From assembly GCF_002797395.1 (NCBI RefSeq), contig NZ_KZ454943.1, positions 3,447,966 through 3,511,965 of the forward strand: a stretch of 64,000 bases of DNA. Reading direction: 5' to 3'. Numbering within the stretch: position 1 is the stretch's first letter; every line of letters starts with the position of its first letter. Origin of the DNA: Bacillus solitudinis (GTDB lineage: Bacteria > Bacillota > Bacilli > Bacillales > Bacillaceae_D). This document shows positions 26,580-34,571 of this stretch, one piece after another. The notes below the pieces were generated by a model. That model was given only the letters and a program-made list of their open reading frames with translations, did no database searches and had not been told where the DNA came from. The translations under genes and the position numbers were made by a program.

Positions 26580-26801
26580 TTATGCGGAGAGAAAGGGATG
26601 GCCGAAAAAAAGGTAGGAGCTCCGACAATATCGCTGTCCATTAATGATTATAAAGGATTCACAATACGTCTCAATTTGACCAAAAGCAACTGTTTCATAA
26701 CGTTTAGAACAATAAACCTCAATGGGTAATCCGATTTGTTGATTAAAGGATAAATCTTGATTGGTTGTGAGTGTTTTATCGGTTAATTTCGTTAGGAACA
26801 T
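26580..26801 (-). CDS. Hypothetical protein, 73 residues
   Basis: This small soluble protein is not recognised. Landmarks are MFLTKLTDKTLTTNQDLSF and the C-terminal RSSYLFFGHPFLSA. The ATG at 26801 is chosen because AAAGGAG lies 8 bases upstream on the minus strand; a further in-frame ATG 10 codons earlier lacks one. It opens an accessory stretch that interrupts the ypb-type order between ypbF and ypbG. Confidence 0.65.
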   Translation of the reverse strand: MFLTKLTDKTLTTNQDLSFNQQIGLPIEVYCSKRYETVAFGQIETYCESFIIINGQRYCRSSYLFFGHPFLSA

Positions 26802-27020
26802 AGTTGTCACTCCTTTAATATAATCGTTCATTCTATATTTGAAAGCGTTTACGATTGGTATATATTTTCATTCTAACTTCTTTTTGCTGAATTTTCAATT
26901 ATTTAGTAGGAGTATCTTACGTAGGATTTCTCGTTTTGATACACCAAGTATGTACAAATACAGTACTTAAAATAGTTTATGTAAGATTCTAAAAAAGGTG
27001 ACAAATACGAATTAATGTTA

Positions 27021-27928
27021 TTAAAGTTCGGATAATTGTCGCTTTAATTGCTCCGTATTAAGGTCTTGTCCAATAAAAACGAGTAACGGTTCATGCTTTC
27101 CAGTTATTGGACAGTAGTCAGGTATACCAAAGGAAACTTGTATTTCTGTTAAGGCTTCTTGGTCATCAAACGGGACATAGCCTTTAATTCGGTAAATAGT
27201 GGAGCGTATAGATTCTAGCCAATGATTAAAAGCGGTACGATTTATAGGACGCTTGAAATGGTAAACGAACGTATGAATATGGAAATCATTCTTTGCATGA
27301 GCAGATTGACGATGTATTTGCACCTCATGTTTTTTATTAAATGATAACTCGTTCTCTAATCTTCCAAAAGCTGCTTGGATAATTGGACTAGTAGAATTCA
27401 TTTTTGAAATGTATCCGTTGACGAAGTCTTTTTCGTTATTTGTTAGTTCATCCTGCTTATTCACCACATTGACGTGAGCGAATTGTATTTGTGCTTGAAG
27501 AAGTTTCCTTAGTTTAATTGCTTTTGGTTGTTGTGCAGCCACTCGCTTACTATCAACAACGTTTACGATAATCGGTGCTTCGGCTAAGGCGGCAATGTCA
27601 GGACTCATACAAGCGTCAACAACATCTAAGGGATAGCTAGTCCAGATGCTTCAATAAATATTACGTCAAAAAATCGTTCTTGAAGAAGTGCTAGTAATGT
27701 CGGTGCAACCAGTCCTTGAACGGAACAACACATACAGCCATTTAAAATGTCTCTTTTCGGTATATGAGAGGGTAGTTGTTCACTATCAAAATTAAGAGAA
27801 CCCGCCTCATTCATAAGAACAGCGATCTGTTCCGTTTTTTTAAGGGAATCACTAATTAGTGTTTTTAGTAAGGATGTTTTTCCACTTCCAAGAAACCCTG
27901 AAAGGAGAAAAAGCTTTGTTTTTTTCAC
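27021..27928 (-). pseudogene. Frameshifted CobW/G3E-family GTPase (metallochaperone type)
   Basis: Two frames together give one G3E GTPase of about 300 residues. The first part (27928 to 27626) has Walker A FLLSGFLGSGKTSLL, the metal motif GCMCC, and IFIEASGLAIP, then stops. The second part, in the adjacent frame, resumes with DACMSPDIAAL and holds VNVVNKQDEL (guanine-specificity NKxD) and a CobW C-terminal region ending near IGQDLN. The join is at GGG 27630-27632 (CCC on the coding strand). One extra C there would restore IPLDVVDA. GTG 27928 has GAGGTG upstream. Such proteins handle Zn or other metals. It is a natural single-base deletion or a sequencing error; the rest of both frames is intact, so the event is recent. 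Confidence 0.85.
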
Positions 27929-28110
27929 AACATCACCTCAAATTTAACTCGATTGATTTATGAGAATTTTAATAGAAAAAGTCAATGTTAGCAAGTTAGA
28001 CGTCGCTTTGGATGTTCTACATTTTGTCACAATTTATAAGGTTGCCTTATTAGTACCTATGATACTATGGCAATAGTAAAAACATACTTTGTGAGCAAGG
28101 AGTGTGGACG

Positions 28111-28218
28111 ATGACGTTAGTACAACTTTCTGCAATTTTAGGATTTGGATTTATGGCAATGGTATTAGCTGTTACTATGGCTATTGGATTAATGAAAATC
28201 TCTGAGGCTTCAGAATAA
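28111..28218 (+). CDS. Small single-pass membrane protein, 35 residues
   Basis: The frame encodes MTLVQLSAILGFGFMAMVLA followed by VTMAIGLMKISEASE, one hydrophobic helix with a short polar tail. A good site (AAGGAG) lies about 8 bases before the ATG. A hairpin and T run follow the stop. Such single-helix peptides are easily missed by annotation. I cannot assign a partner. The size resembles accessory subunits of membrane complexes. Confidence 0.68.
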   Translation: MTLVQLSAILGFGFMAMVLAVTMAIGLMKISEASE

Positions 28219-28230
28219 ATATTTTAACGG

Positions 28231-28262
28231 CTGGTTTCCAAATTGGATACCAGCTGTTTTAC
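28231..28262 (+). terminator. Terminator after the 35-residue ORF
   Basis: GGCTGGTTTCC and GGATACCAGCT form a stem with one internal mismatch and a short loop, followed by GTTTTA. It ends a transcript that would contain only the small ORF. Confidence 0.72.
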
Positions 28263-28620
28263 TTTTAAGCTGTTCGAAAGTTTCATGTCTTAATTACACT
28301 ACAAAGATTGAAACCTGTTTCTCCGAATGTAGGAGAGGAGAGGTGGACAGTCGCCGCCCTAGATAGGTTAAAAGGAAAAACTCTTTTTTACAGACTCTAA
28401 TAAGTTAGTAAAATAGAAGGCAATGGATCCGCCGGCTGCGCGCCCTACTATGAGAAAAGCACTCATAGTAGGGCTTTAAAAGAGGCAGCGGCTTCGCTCA
28501 TCGCTTAAAACACATGTAAAAAAAGGGAAAACAACCTTTTTTTACATGTGTTTTAAAAAACTATATTTTCTTTTTATTCATAGAAAGGTAAAATAGAAAT
28601 AAAGACTTGGGGGATAGGTA
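28263..28620. other. 358-base intergenic region with stacked hairpins
   Basis: No coding frame with a ribosome site is seen before the amidohydrolase start. The region contains a 13-bp hairpin at 28442-28474 (GCCCTACTATGAG / CTCATAGTAGGGC) followed by TTT, and directly beside it the minus-strand hairpin-tail repeat (listed separately). The segment 28320-28420 is GA-rich and unassigned. Confidence 0.6.
28474..28556 (-). repeat. Hairpin-tail repeat, copy 1 (minus strand)
   Basis: Read on the minus strand, a perfect 22-bp hairpin (arms 28535-28556 and 28505-28526, 8-base loop) is followed by a tail starting TTAAGCGATGAGCGAAGC and ending CCTCTTTT. The tail holds the mini-hairpin AGCG-AAGC-CGCT. 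The tail aligns with those of copies at 35498 and 60482, while the hairpin arms differ in sequence. Confidence 0.65.
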
Positions 28621-29805
28621 ATGATTGCAACGGTTTATAAACGATTAGAAGAGTGTTTTAGTGAAATGGTCGATCTTAGGCGATATTTGCACCAAGAACC
28701 AGAATTATCGTTTCTAGAAGAAAAAACCCCTGCCATGATAGCAGATTACTTAGAAAAACTTGGAGTCGAGGTAAAGCGAGGTGTTGGTGGAAGAGGGGTC
28801 GTTGGTTATATTAAGGGTGGCAAACCAGGAAAAACAGTCGCGCTCCGTGCAGACTTTGATGCTCTTCCCATCCAAGAAGAAACGGGCTTACCCTTCTCTT
28901 CAAATGTTCCAGGAGTCATGCATGCGTGTGGTCATGATGGTCATACAGCCTCATTGCTTGTAGTCGCAAAAGTGTTGATGGAGCATCGGGAGGAGTTGTC
29001 CGGAACGATCGTTCTTATTCATCAATTTGCGGAAGAGTTGGCACCTGGTGGAGCGATTGAGATGATAAATGATGGGTGCCTCGATGGGGTAGATGCCATC
29101 TTTGGAACGCATCTTTGGTCAATGCTGCCACTTGGTGATATTGGATACAATCCAGGACCAATTATGGCTGCAGCCGATCGTTTTGAAATTAAAGTTATTG
29201 GTCGAGGAGGACATGGCGCATCACCTCATGAAACCGTCGATGCAATTGCGGTGGCCTCTAGCCTTGTACAAAGCTTACAGCAAATCGTGAGTCGACAAGT
29301 GAATCCTTTAAAATCTGCCGTTGTTAGTGTTGGGTCTTTTCATGCAGGGGGAGCATTTAATGTTATTGCTGATACTGCCACATTGATTGGTACTGTTCGC
29401 AGCTTTGACCCAGAAATTCAAGATCTCGTCATTAAAAAAATGGAGCAAATAACAAAGGGCATATGTGATGCAATGGGCGCAAGCTTCACATTGAATTATG
29501 AGAAAGGCTACCCGGCTGTTGTCAATCACCCTTTAGAAACGGGAGAATTCGCTTCTTTTGCGCAAGGAGTTCACCCAGGTACAAGGGTGTATGAAATGGA
29601 ACCGATCATGGGTGGAGAGGATTTTGCTTATTACTTAGAGCGTGTACCGGGAACATTTTTCTTCACTGGAGCTGGAAACATCGATGCGGGGATTGTTTAC
29701 CCTCATCATCATCCCAAATTCAATTTTGATGAACGAGCCATGCTAATTTCAGCAAAATTATTAGTAGGTGTGGCGGTTCAGTATTTATCACAGCGAGAAC
29801 AATAG
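28621..29805 (+). CDS. M20-family metal-dependent amidohydrolase
   Basis: This 394-residue cytosolic enzyme belongs to the hippurate hydrolase / N-acyl-amino-acid amidohydrolase group. Metal-site motifs are RRYLHQEPELSF, LRADFDALPIQEE, MHACGHDGHTA, and FAEELAPGGA. A dimerisation domain around GRGGHGASPHETVDAI and the distal GGEDFAYY follow. It hydrolyses N-acyl amino acids or similar amides; the exact substrate is not deducible. The ATG lies 4-8 bases after GGGGGATAGG. It is the only gene between its upstream hairpins and the terminator that overlaps its stop. Confidence 0.87.
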   Translation: MIATVYKRLEECFSEMVDLRRYLHQEPELSFLEEKTPAMIADYLEKLGVEVKRGVGGRGVVGYIKGGKPGKTVALRADFDALPIQEETGLPFSSNVPGVMHACGHDGHTASLLVVAKVLMEHREELSGTIVLIHQFAEELAPGGAIEMINDGCLDGVDAIFGTHLWSMLPLGDIGYNPGPIMAAADRFEIKVIGRGGHGASPHETVDAIAVASSLVQSLQQIVSRQVNPLKSAVVSVGSFHAGGAFNVIADTATLIGTVRSFDPEIQDLVIKKMEQITKGICDAMGASFTLNYEKGYPAVVNHPLETGEFASFAQGVHPGTRVYEMEPIMGGEDFAYYLERVPGTFFFTGAGNIDAGIVYPHHHPKFNFDERAMLISAKLLVGVAVQYLSQREQ

Positions 29806-29829
29806 CCGAGAAATGACTCGGCTATTTTT
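29801..29829 (+). terminator. Terminator overlapping the amidohydrolase stop
   Basis: AATAGCCGAG and CTCGGCTATT form a 10-bp stem around AAATGA, followed by TTTTTG. The left arm includes the stop codon. Confidence 0.9.
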
Positions 29830-29842
29830 GGATCATTTTAAG

Positions 29843-29870
29843 TGAAACCTTTCTGTAAGATAGGTCGTTT
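29843..29870 (+). promoter_or_regulatory. ECF-type promoter before the sigma factor gene
   Basis: TGAAAC (29843-29848) and CGTTT (29866-29870) are spaced by 17 bases, close to the TGAAAC / CGT pattern of Bacillus ECF sigma factors. It lies 70 bases before the sigma gene, suggesting autoregulation. Confidence 0.65.
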
Positions 29871-29939
29871 CACAGTCAGATAGATAAGAACCTGACGCAT
29901 CGTGCAGGAAGGTGTACACCAATATCGGGGGTAGCTACG

Positions 29940-30470
29940 ATGGAAGAAAAGTTAATTTTGCGCGCAAAAAAAGGAGACGATGCTGCTTTTGGGCAGTTAA
30001 TAGAAATGCATTTAAAAACGGTTGAAAAGTTTGCATTTCAGCTTGGTGTTAATCATGCAAATGTAGAAGACGTCACACAAGAGGTATTTATTAAAGTGTA
30101 TCGTTTTTTAAATCGGCATGACCGAGGGAAATTTACCACTTGGTTGTATTCGATTACTTTAAATGTGGTTCGTGATATGTATCGCCATGAACAACGGCAA
30201 AAAAGAAAAACATCAGAACTAAAAAAGCAAATTCCAGAAAAAATGTTCATCGAGCATGGCTTTGACGAGGAGACCCGTGCACTACATGAGCATATTCAAA
30301 CGTTAGATGATAAATATAAAATCCCAATTATCCTACACTATTTTCATGACCAAAGCTATCAAGAAATTGCCGAAGTGCTCGGTATCACAGAAGGCGCAAT
30401 TAAAACAAGAATGCTGCGAGCAAAGCAACAGTTAAAAACGCAGTATGAAAGAGTGGGTGAGCAGCTATGA
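29940..30470 (+). CDS. ECF-type RNA polymerase sigma factor
   Basis: This 176-residue ECF sigma factor has region 2 (FAFQLGVNHANVEDVTQEVF and RFLNRHDRGKFTTWLYSI) and region 4 (YHDQ-like FHDQSYQEIAEVLGITEGAIKTRMLRA). It redirects RNA polymerase, probably to envelope-stress genes including its own. The ATG follows GGGGGTAG about 6 bases upstream. The last codon overlaps the ATG of a membrane protein that has the layout of an anti-sigma factor. I cannot assign it to a named B. subtilis sigma factor. Confidence 0.88.
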   Translation: MEEKLILRAKKGDDAAFGQLIEMHLKTVEKFAFQLGVNHANVEDVTQEVFIKVYRFLNRHDRGKFTTWLYSITLNVVRDMYRHEQRQKRKTSELKKQIPEKMFIEHGFDEETRALHEHIQTLDDKYKIPIILHYFHDQSYQEIAEVLGITEGAIKTRMLRAKQQLKTQYERVGEQL

Positions 30471-31414
30471 GCAATAATATAGATGAGATAATGGGAAGGT
30501 TAAAAAAACAGTACGACGATTTCCCTACAACCTCTTCTGCTGATAATATTATGAGTAAAATAAAAAAAGAAGAGAAGCCAAAGCGCATGGTCTTTTTTCG
30601 TCGACATTGGCAAGCGGTAGCAATGATCATTGCTGCAATTGGAATTGGTTCCGTGTTGACCCTTAACCAATTGGGCCAGCAAGGTGCTAATGACACTAGC
30701 ACCAGTTTGAGCATGGAAGCTGGAGAAGCTGACAGGAAGACCATGATGGTTGAACCTAATGAAGAGCAAGACCAATTAAGCGATGATACGGCTACGGTAA
30801 GGGAAGAAAGCGAAGCAGACAACCATTCGGCTACGGTAAATAAGGAAAGTGAAACAGTAAAGGAATTTTACAACCCGTCCGACTCAGAAATCTCTGTCTC
30901 TGAAGCTGAACAGGCAGAAACCAAAACAGTCCTATTTTCACAAGAAGGCATAGAAGAAGAAATAACCGTCAAGCGAGTAAGCGATGAATATTTAGGATTT
31001 TCTACGTATATCGATGACCGGTTTGAAACCGAGGTAGTTGAAAAGGGAGAAGCCTATGTGTTTCAAATTTTTGCGAACTTTGGTCAAGGGAAAATAGACC
31101 ATCCTTTACTCTCTATCACCTTCACAGAGTCGAATGGAATTGAATCGGTTGAAGATGTGGCTGATTTAGTTAGAGGCATGTATGAAGACTATGTTGAAAC
31201 AGAGGAACGTGTCTTCACAAACCATAGTCATTTAGGGTTCATGAAGGAAATGACGTTCACCCAAGGAGGAGACGAATACACCTATGTTGGAATCGTTGAA
31301 CGAGAAGGTCGTTATGTAGTAATGACGTTCAAAGTAAGCGGCGAGACCAGGGAAGCATTTTACAACCATCTTGAGAACATTATTCTACCTGAATTCGACT
31401 GGACACAATCATAA
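30467..31414 (+). CDS. Probable membrane anti-sigma factor
   Basis: This 315-residue protein has a cytoplasmic N-terminal part of about 45 residues, one membrane helix (AVAMIIAAIGIGSVLTL), and a large acidic extracytoplasmic domain. An E/S/T-rich spacer (~70-155) precedes a folded C-terminal part (YLGFSTYIDDRFETEVVEK). The ATGA overlap with the sigma gene and this topology are typical of RsiX-like anti-sigma factors; no conserved zinc motif is visible. Assignment rests on context. Confidence 0.75.
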   Translation: MSNNIDEIMGRLKKQYDDFPTTSSADNIMSKIKKEEKPKRMVFFRRHWQAVAMIIAAIGIGSVLTLNQLGQQGANDTSTSLSMEAGEADRKTMMVEPNEEQDQLSDDTATVREESEADNHSATVNKESETVKEFYNPSDSEISVSEAEQAETKTVLFSQEGIEEEITVKRVSDEYLGFSTYIDDRFETEVVEKGEAYVFQIFANFGQGKIDHPLLSITFTESNGIESVEDVADLVRGMYEDYVETEERVFTNHSHLGFMKEMTFTQGGDEYTYVGIVEREGRYVVMTFKVSGETREAFYNHLENIILPEFDWTQS

Positions 31415-31439
31415 CTAGATGGAATAAACTGTCTCAAAG

Positions 31440-31476
31440 ATGTCTTAGAAGATTTCCCTTCTAAGACATTTTTTTA
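31440..31476 (+). terminator. Terminator after the anti-sigma gene
   Basis: A 12-bp stem (ATGTCTTAGAAG / CTTCTAAGACAT) with a 6-base loop is followed by seven T residues. Confidence 0.92.
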
Positions 31477-31576
31477 TAGTCGGCAACTTGTTTGACGACT
31501 CGGACAATCTAATAGCCATGTACATGAAAACTCTTCTTTCGTCATAGGATGTATTAAAAAACAAAGGAGATGCTAT

Positions 31577-31960
31577 GTGTATTCCTATTACGTATATGGT
31601 AAAACCCTTCTGTTAATAGCAGCGTACGGGGGGACGGTCGTTGCAATAAATATCCTGCCCCCATTGCCTGAATGGACGTTATCTGGAATCATTGCTGAGT
31701 TTATCTTTTCTCCATTTAAATTATTAACAGCTTGTCTTGGATTTATGATAGGCTTTCTTGCGTACTCGCTTTTTATCCAAGACGCTCTTCGTTTTGTTTA
31801 TTCCATTAAACGAAATAAAACGGTCGTCCTATTTCTAGTACTGGCGTGCTCATCTTGGTTTGACTTATTTCTGAAAAGCTGGTTGATAGCGCTTGTCGCT
31901 CTAAGTTTAGCATTCGTTTATGGTATAATGGATGTCGATTTAAGAAAAAGGGATAAGTAA
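31577..31960 (+). CDS. Hypothetical membrane protein, 127 residues
   Basis: The protein has about four hydrophobic segments (LLLIAAYGGTVVAINIL, LLTACLGFMIGFLAYSLF, VVLFLVLACSSW and WLIALVALSLAFVYG) and a charged C-terminus. I do not recognise it. The GTG at 31577 is supported by AAAGGAG 8 bases upstream. It is 20 bases before the ypbG-type gene and may be co-transcribed with it. Confidence 0.65.
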   Translation: MYSYYVYGKTLLLIAAYGGTVVAINILPPLPEWTLSGIIAEFIFSPFKLLTACLGFMIGFLAYSLFIQDALRFVYSIKRNKTVVLFLVLACSSWFDLFLKSWLIALVALSLAFVYGIMDVDLRKRDK

Positions 31961-31980
31961 GAGAGATTGGAGTTATAAAT

Positions 31981-32736
31981 GTGAAACTTTTATTATTGGG
32001 ATTGAGCGGACTAAGCATATTGTTAATCATCTATATGTGGATTGAAGCCCATCGAAATCGAGTCCGAGAGCATTCAATATCCTTAGAATCATTACCCCCA
32101 TCATTTGAAGGTTTCCGAATCTTCTTTATCTCTGATATCCACCGGAGGGTCATATCACCACAGTTACTAGGGAAAGTTAAATGTGATTTGGTTGTGATCG
32201 GAGGAGACCTACTTGAACGTGGGGTCCGTATTGAACAAGTTGAAGAAAACTTGAAGAATTTACGGTTAATCGCACCAACGTATTTTATTTGGGGAAATAA
32301 CGACCGAGAAATTAGCAGTAGCAAACTTAAAGTCTGTTTGGAGAAAAATGGAATAACAGAATTAAAAAATAATCTCATAGTACAAGAGCGTTCCTCACAA
32401 ACGTTATCTTTTGTAGGAGTGGATGAAGAAGGGTATAGAAATCAGCATTTACCTCTCTTAGAAGCTACAAAACAATATGACTGTTCTATATTACTTTGCC
32501 ATTTCCCTGAAATCGTTACGTCTCTCCCTTTGGAACATCCTTTTTCACTATGTCTTAGCGGTCATACCCATGGAGGACAAATTCGCTTATTTGGCTGGGG
32601 TCTAGCTGAAAGAGGCGGATTGAAATTCAAAAAAGGAATGATGCACTTGATTAGTAATGGGTACGGGACAACGGGTGTTCCTCTTAGATTATGTGCTCCC
32701 GCAGAAACTCATGTCATCACTCTCCGCAGAACGTAA
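31981..32736 (+). CDS. ypbG: YpbG-type metallophosphoesterase
   Basis: This 251-residue membrane-anchored phosphoesterase has one N-terminal helix (LLLLGLSGLSILLIIYMW) and the calcineurin-like motifs FISDIHRR (DxH), VIGGDLLERG (GDxxxR), WGNNDRE (GNHD variant with N in place of H), LLCHFPE and SGHTHGGQIRLFG. The length and position match B. subtilis YpbG. The substrate is unknown. The N for H change in the GNHD motif would remove one catalytic residue. GTG start with GGAG upstream. Confidence 0.82.
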   Translation: MKLLLLGLSGLSILLIIYMWIEAHRNRVREHSISLESLPPSFEGFRIFFISDIHRRVISPQLLGKVKCDLVVIGGDLLERGVRIEQVEENLKNLRLIAPTYFIWGNNDREISSSKLKVCLEKNGITELKNNLIVQERSSQTLSFVGVDEEGYRNQHLPLLEATKQYDCSILLCHFPEIVTSLPLEHPFSLCLSGHTHGGQIRLFGWGLAERGGLKFKKGMMHLISNGYGTTGVPLRLCAPAETHVITLRRT

Positions 32737-32741
32737 GAGAT

Positions 32742-32770
32742 TTTACACCTTTTGCGTCCTTCGTTATACT
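32742..32770 (+). promoter_or_regulatory. Sigma-A promoter of the MerR-B12 regulator
   Basis: TTTACA (32742-32747) and TATACT (32765-32770) are separated by 17 bases, 55 bases before the regulator ATG. An autoregulatory site could overlap it, but I see no clear inverted repeat. Confidence 0.72.
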
Positions 32771-32825
32771 TAAATAGGAATTTATAGTGAAAATGAGCAG
32801 TGACCTTAGTAGGGGGAAGAAGAAT

Positions 32826-33734
32826 ATGGTTTCACAAGAAGGGAAATATAATATTAAAGCAATTTCAACCATGTTAGGGATACAAGCTGGTACATTGCGT
32901 GCTTGGGAGAGACGTTATCAAATTATTGAACCTATCCGAAACACGGCTGGTCATCGTTTGTATTCTGAGGAGCATGTTTTTATTCTTAGGTGGTTAATTG
33001 ATAAAGTAAATAAAGGTTTTACAATTGGACAAGCGGTAGGTCTGTATGAAAAGGGTAACATTACTCTCCATACATCAGAAAGGTCACAGAATGAAGATTT
33101 TTCGATTCAACTATCTGAGGATATTCTAAAGGCGTTACTTTCATTTAATGAAAATGAAGCAAATCAGTTGTTGAATCAGGCTTTCAGTTTGTTTAGTATT
33201 GATAAAGTAACTGTGGATATATTAGGAACCTTGCTTGTGAAAGTTGGGTATATGTGGGAAGAACATGAAATTTCTACAGCTCACGAGCACTTTGTCACAT
33301 CGTTTTTAAGAACAAAAATCGGTTCAGTTTTTCACGGTCTACCCATTGATGGATTTTTGCCTAAGGTTGTCGCAGTTTGTGGACCAAATGAAACACATGA
33401 GCTTGGCTTATTAATCTATACGCTTTTTTTACGCCGTAAAGGTTTTGAAGTTATTTATCTAGGAGCAGGAATACCAAATGGGGATGTAGAACTTGTTTTA
33501 CGAGAAGTTGAGGCGAAATTATTTTTTACATCTTGTACAATGGAAGCTAATTTAGAGGCAACGTTACAGCTTATTCATGATTTGGCGAAGACGTTCCCTT
33601 CTTTGAAAATTGGGGTAGGTGGCTTTGCTGTTGATAAAATGCCACATGAAAAGAAAGAGGTCTATCAATCTTACCTTGTGGGTCAGTCTAAAAGTGAGTG
33701 GGAACAATGGATAGTTGAACATTTTCGTTCATAA
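32826..33734 (+). CDS. MerR-family regulator with B12-binding domain (CarH/LitR-type photoreceptor candidate)
   Basis: This protein of about 302 residues has an N-terminal MerR helix-turn-helix (NIKAISTMLGIQAGTLRAWE and NTAGHRLYSEEHV), then a helical cobalamin-binding cap and a C-terminal Rossmann B12-binding domain. The cap contains W144-x9-E154-H155 (WEEHEISTAHEH). The B12 domain contains ETHELG with H191 as the likely lower ligand. Wx9EH and ExHxxG are diagnostic of the CarH/LitR adenosylcobalamin photoreceptors, which bind DNA in the dark and release it in light. The ATG at 32826 follows AGGGGGA. Targets are not visible here. Confidence 0.85.
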   Translation: MVSQEGKYNIKAISTMLGIQAGTLRAWERRYQIIEPIRNTAGHRLYSEEHVFILRWLIDKVNKGFTIGQAVGLYEKGNITLHTSERSQNEDFSIQLSEDILKALLSFNENEANQLLNQAFSLFSIDKVTVDILGTLLVKVGYMWEEHEISTAHEHFVTSFLRTKIGSVFHGLPIDGFLPKVVAVCGPNETHELGLLIYTLFLRRKGFEVIYLGAGIPNGDVELVLREVEAKLFFTSCTMEANLEATLQLIHDLAKTFPSLKIGVGGFAVDKMPHEKKEVYQSYLVGQSKSEWEQWIVEHFRS

Positions 33735-33853
33735 AAGCGCATGTAACGCTCTATGTTTACGAACCTTCTTATGACTCCTCACATAAAGTAAAGTAAGAAT
33801 CGTTTTTTGACGGAACGAGCTGACACATTGCTCGTCAAAAGGGAGGGTCATCG

Positions 33854-34453
33854 ATGCGTCTTGAACGTTTGGCCATGGATAAATTTAAAGTGTTTTTAAC
33901 GTTTGATGATATGAAAGAACGTGGGATTACAAAAGAAGATTTGTGGCAAGATGTACCAAAGGTTCATGATTTGTTTCGAGATATGATGCTCGAGGCCGAT
34001 GATGAATTAGGATTTAAAGTAGATGGGCCAATTGCAGTTGAAGTATTTGCAATGCCCGCTCAAGGTATGGTGTTTATCGTAACCAAAGGACTTCCTGACG
34101 ATTCATTTGATGAAGATGGGTTTGAAGAAGGTTATATTGAAATGCAAGTAACCTTGGATGAAATCGATGAAGTCTTCTATGAATTTAAAGAGTTTGAAGA
34201 TGTAATTGGATTAGCATCGAGACTTTATCCATTCGGTGTTGTTGGAGGAACATTGTATTCCTTTGAACAGGCCTATTATTTGAAATTTGAGGACTATGAT
34301 TTAGAAGGAATTGAGGAAGAAGCCTTCATCGCATTGTTATCGGAATTCGGTTCACCATCGACTATTACAATATACCGTGTAGAGGAATATGGAAAAAGCT
34401 TAATGGAGCTTGAAGCTGTCTATCGGCTATACCATACATTTATTGCAAAATAG
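33854..34453 (+). CDS. mecB: MecA-paralogue adaptor protein (MecB/YpbH)
   Basis: This 199-residue acidic adaptor resembles MecA, which delivers substrates such as ComK to ClpC. The N-terminal MRLERLAMDKFKVFLTFDDM and the internal ERGITKEDLWQDVPKVHDLF are family landmarks. An acidic linker and a C-terminal ClpC-binding region (FEQAYYLKFEDYDLEG) follow. The place after ypbG identifies it as the YpbH/MecB paralogue rather than MecA itself. GGGAGGG precedes the ATG. A bulged hairpin (GACG..GCTCGTCAAAA, about 33805-33840) lies just before the ribosome site. Confidence 0.87.
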   Translation: MRLERLAMDKFKVFLTFDDMKERGITKEDLWQDVPKVHDLFRDMMLEADDELGFKVDGPIAVEVFAMPAQGMVFIVTKGLPDDSFDEDGFEEGYIEMQVTLDEIDEVFYEFKEFEDVIGLASRLYPFGVVGGTLYSFEQAYYLKFEDYDLEGIEEEAFIALLSEFGSPSTITIYRVEEYGKSLMELEAVYRLYHTFIAK

Positions 34454-34480
34454 CTGATGAACTGTTCATCAGCTTTTTTG
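34452..34480 (+). terminator. Terminator after mecB
   Basis: AGCTGATGA and TCATCAGCT form a 9-bp stem with the loop ACTGT, followed by TTTTTT. The left arm includes the stop codon. Confidence 0.9.
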
Positions 34481-34487
34481 ATGTTTA

Positions 34488-34496
34488 TGGTATAAT
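34488..34496 (+). promoter_or_regulatory. Extended -10 promoter element before ddl
   Basis: TGGTATAAT gives a TGn plus TATAAT extended -10 element, 75 bases upstream of the ddl ATG and directly after the mecB terminator. Confidence 0.6.
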
Positions 34497-34571
34497 ATTT
34501 TAGACTAGTTCCATTTATTGCATAGGCGAATATACTAGTAATACATACTGCATTGTAGGAGTGAACCAGCT

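Noticed and set aside
28320-28420. GA-rich segment as a possible stable small RNA (SRP RNA or 6S)
   Set aside because: It lacks the conserved SRP Alu/S-domain motifs and shows no extended pairing.
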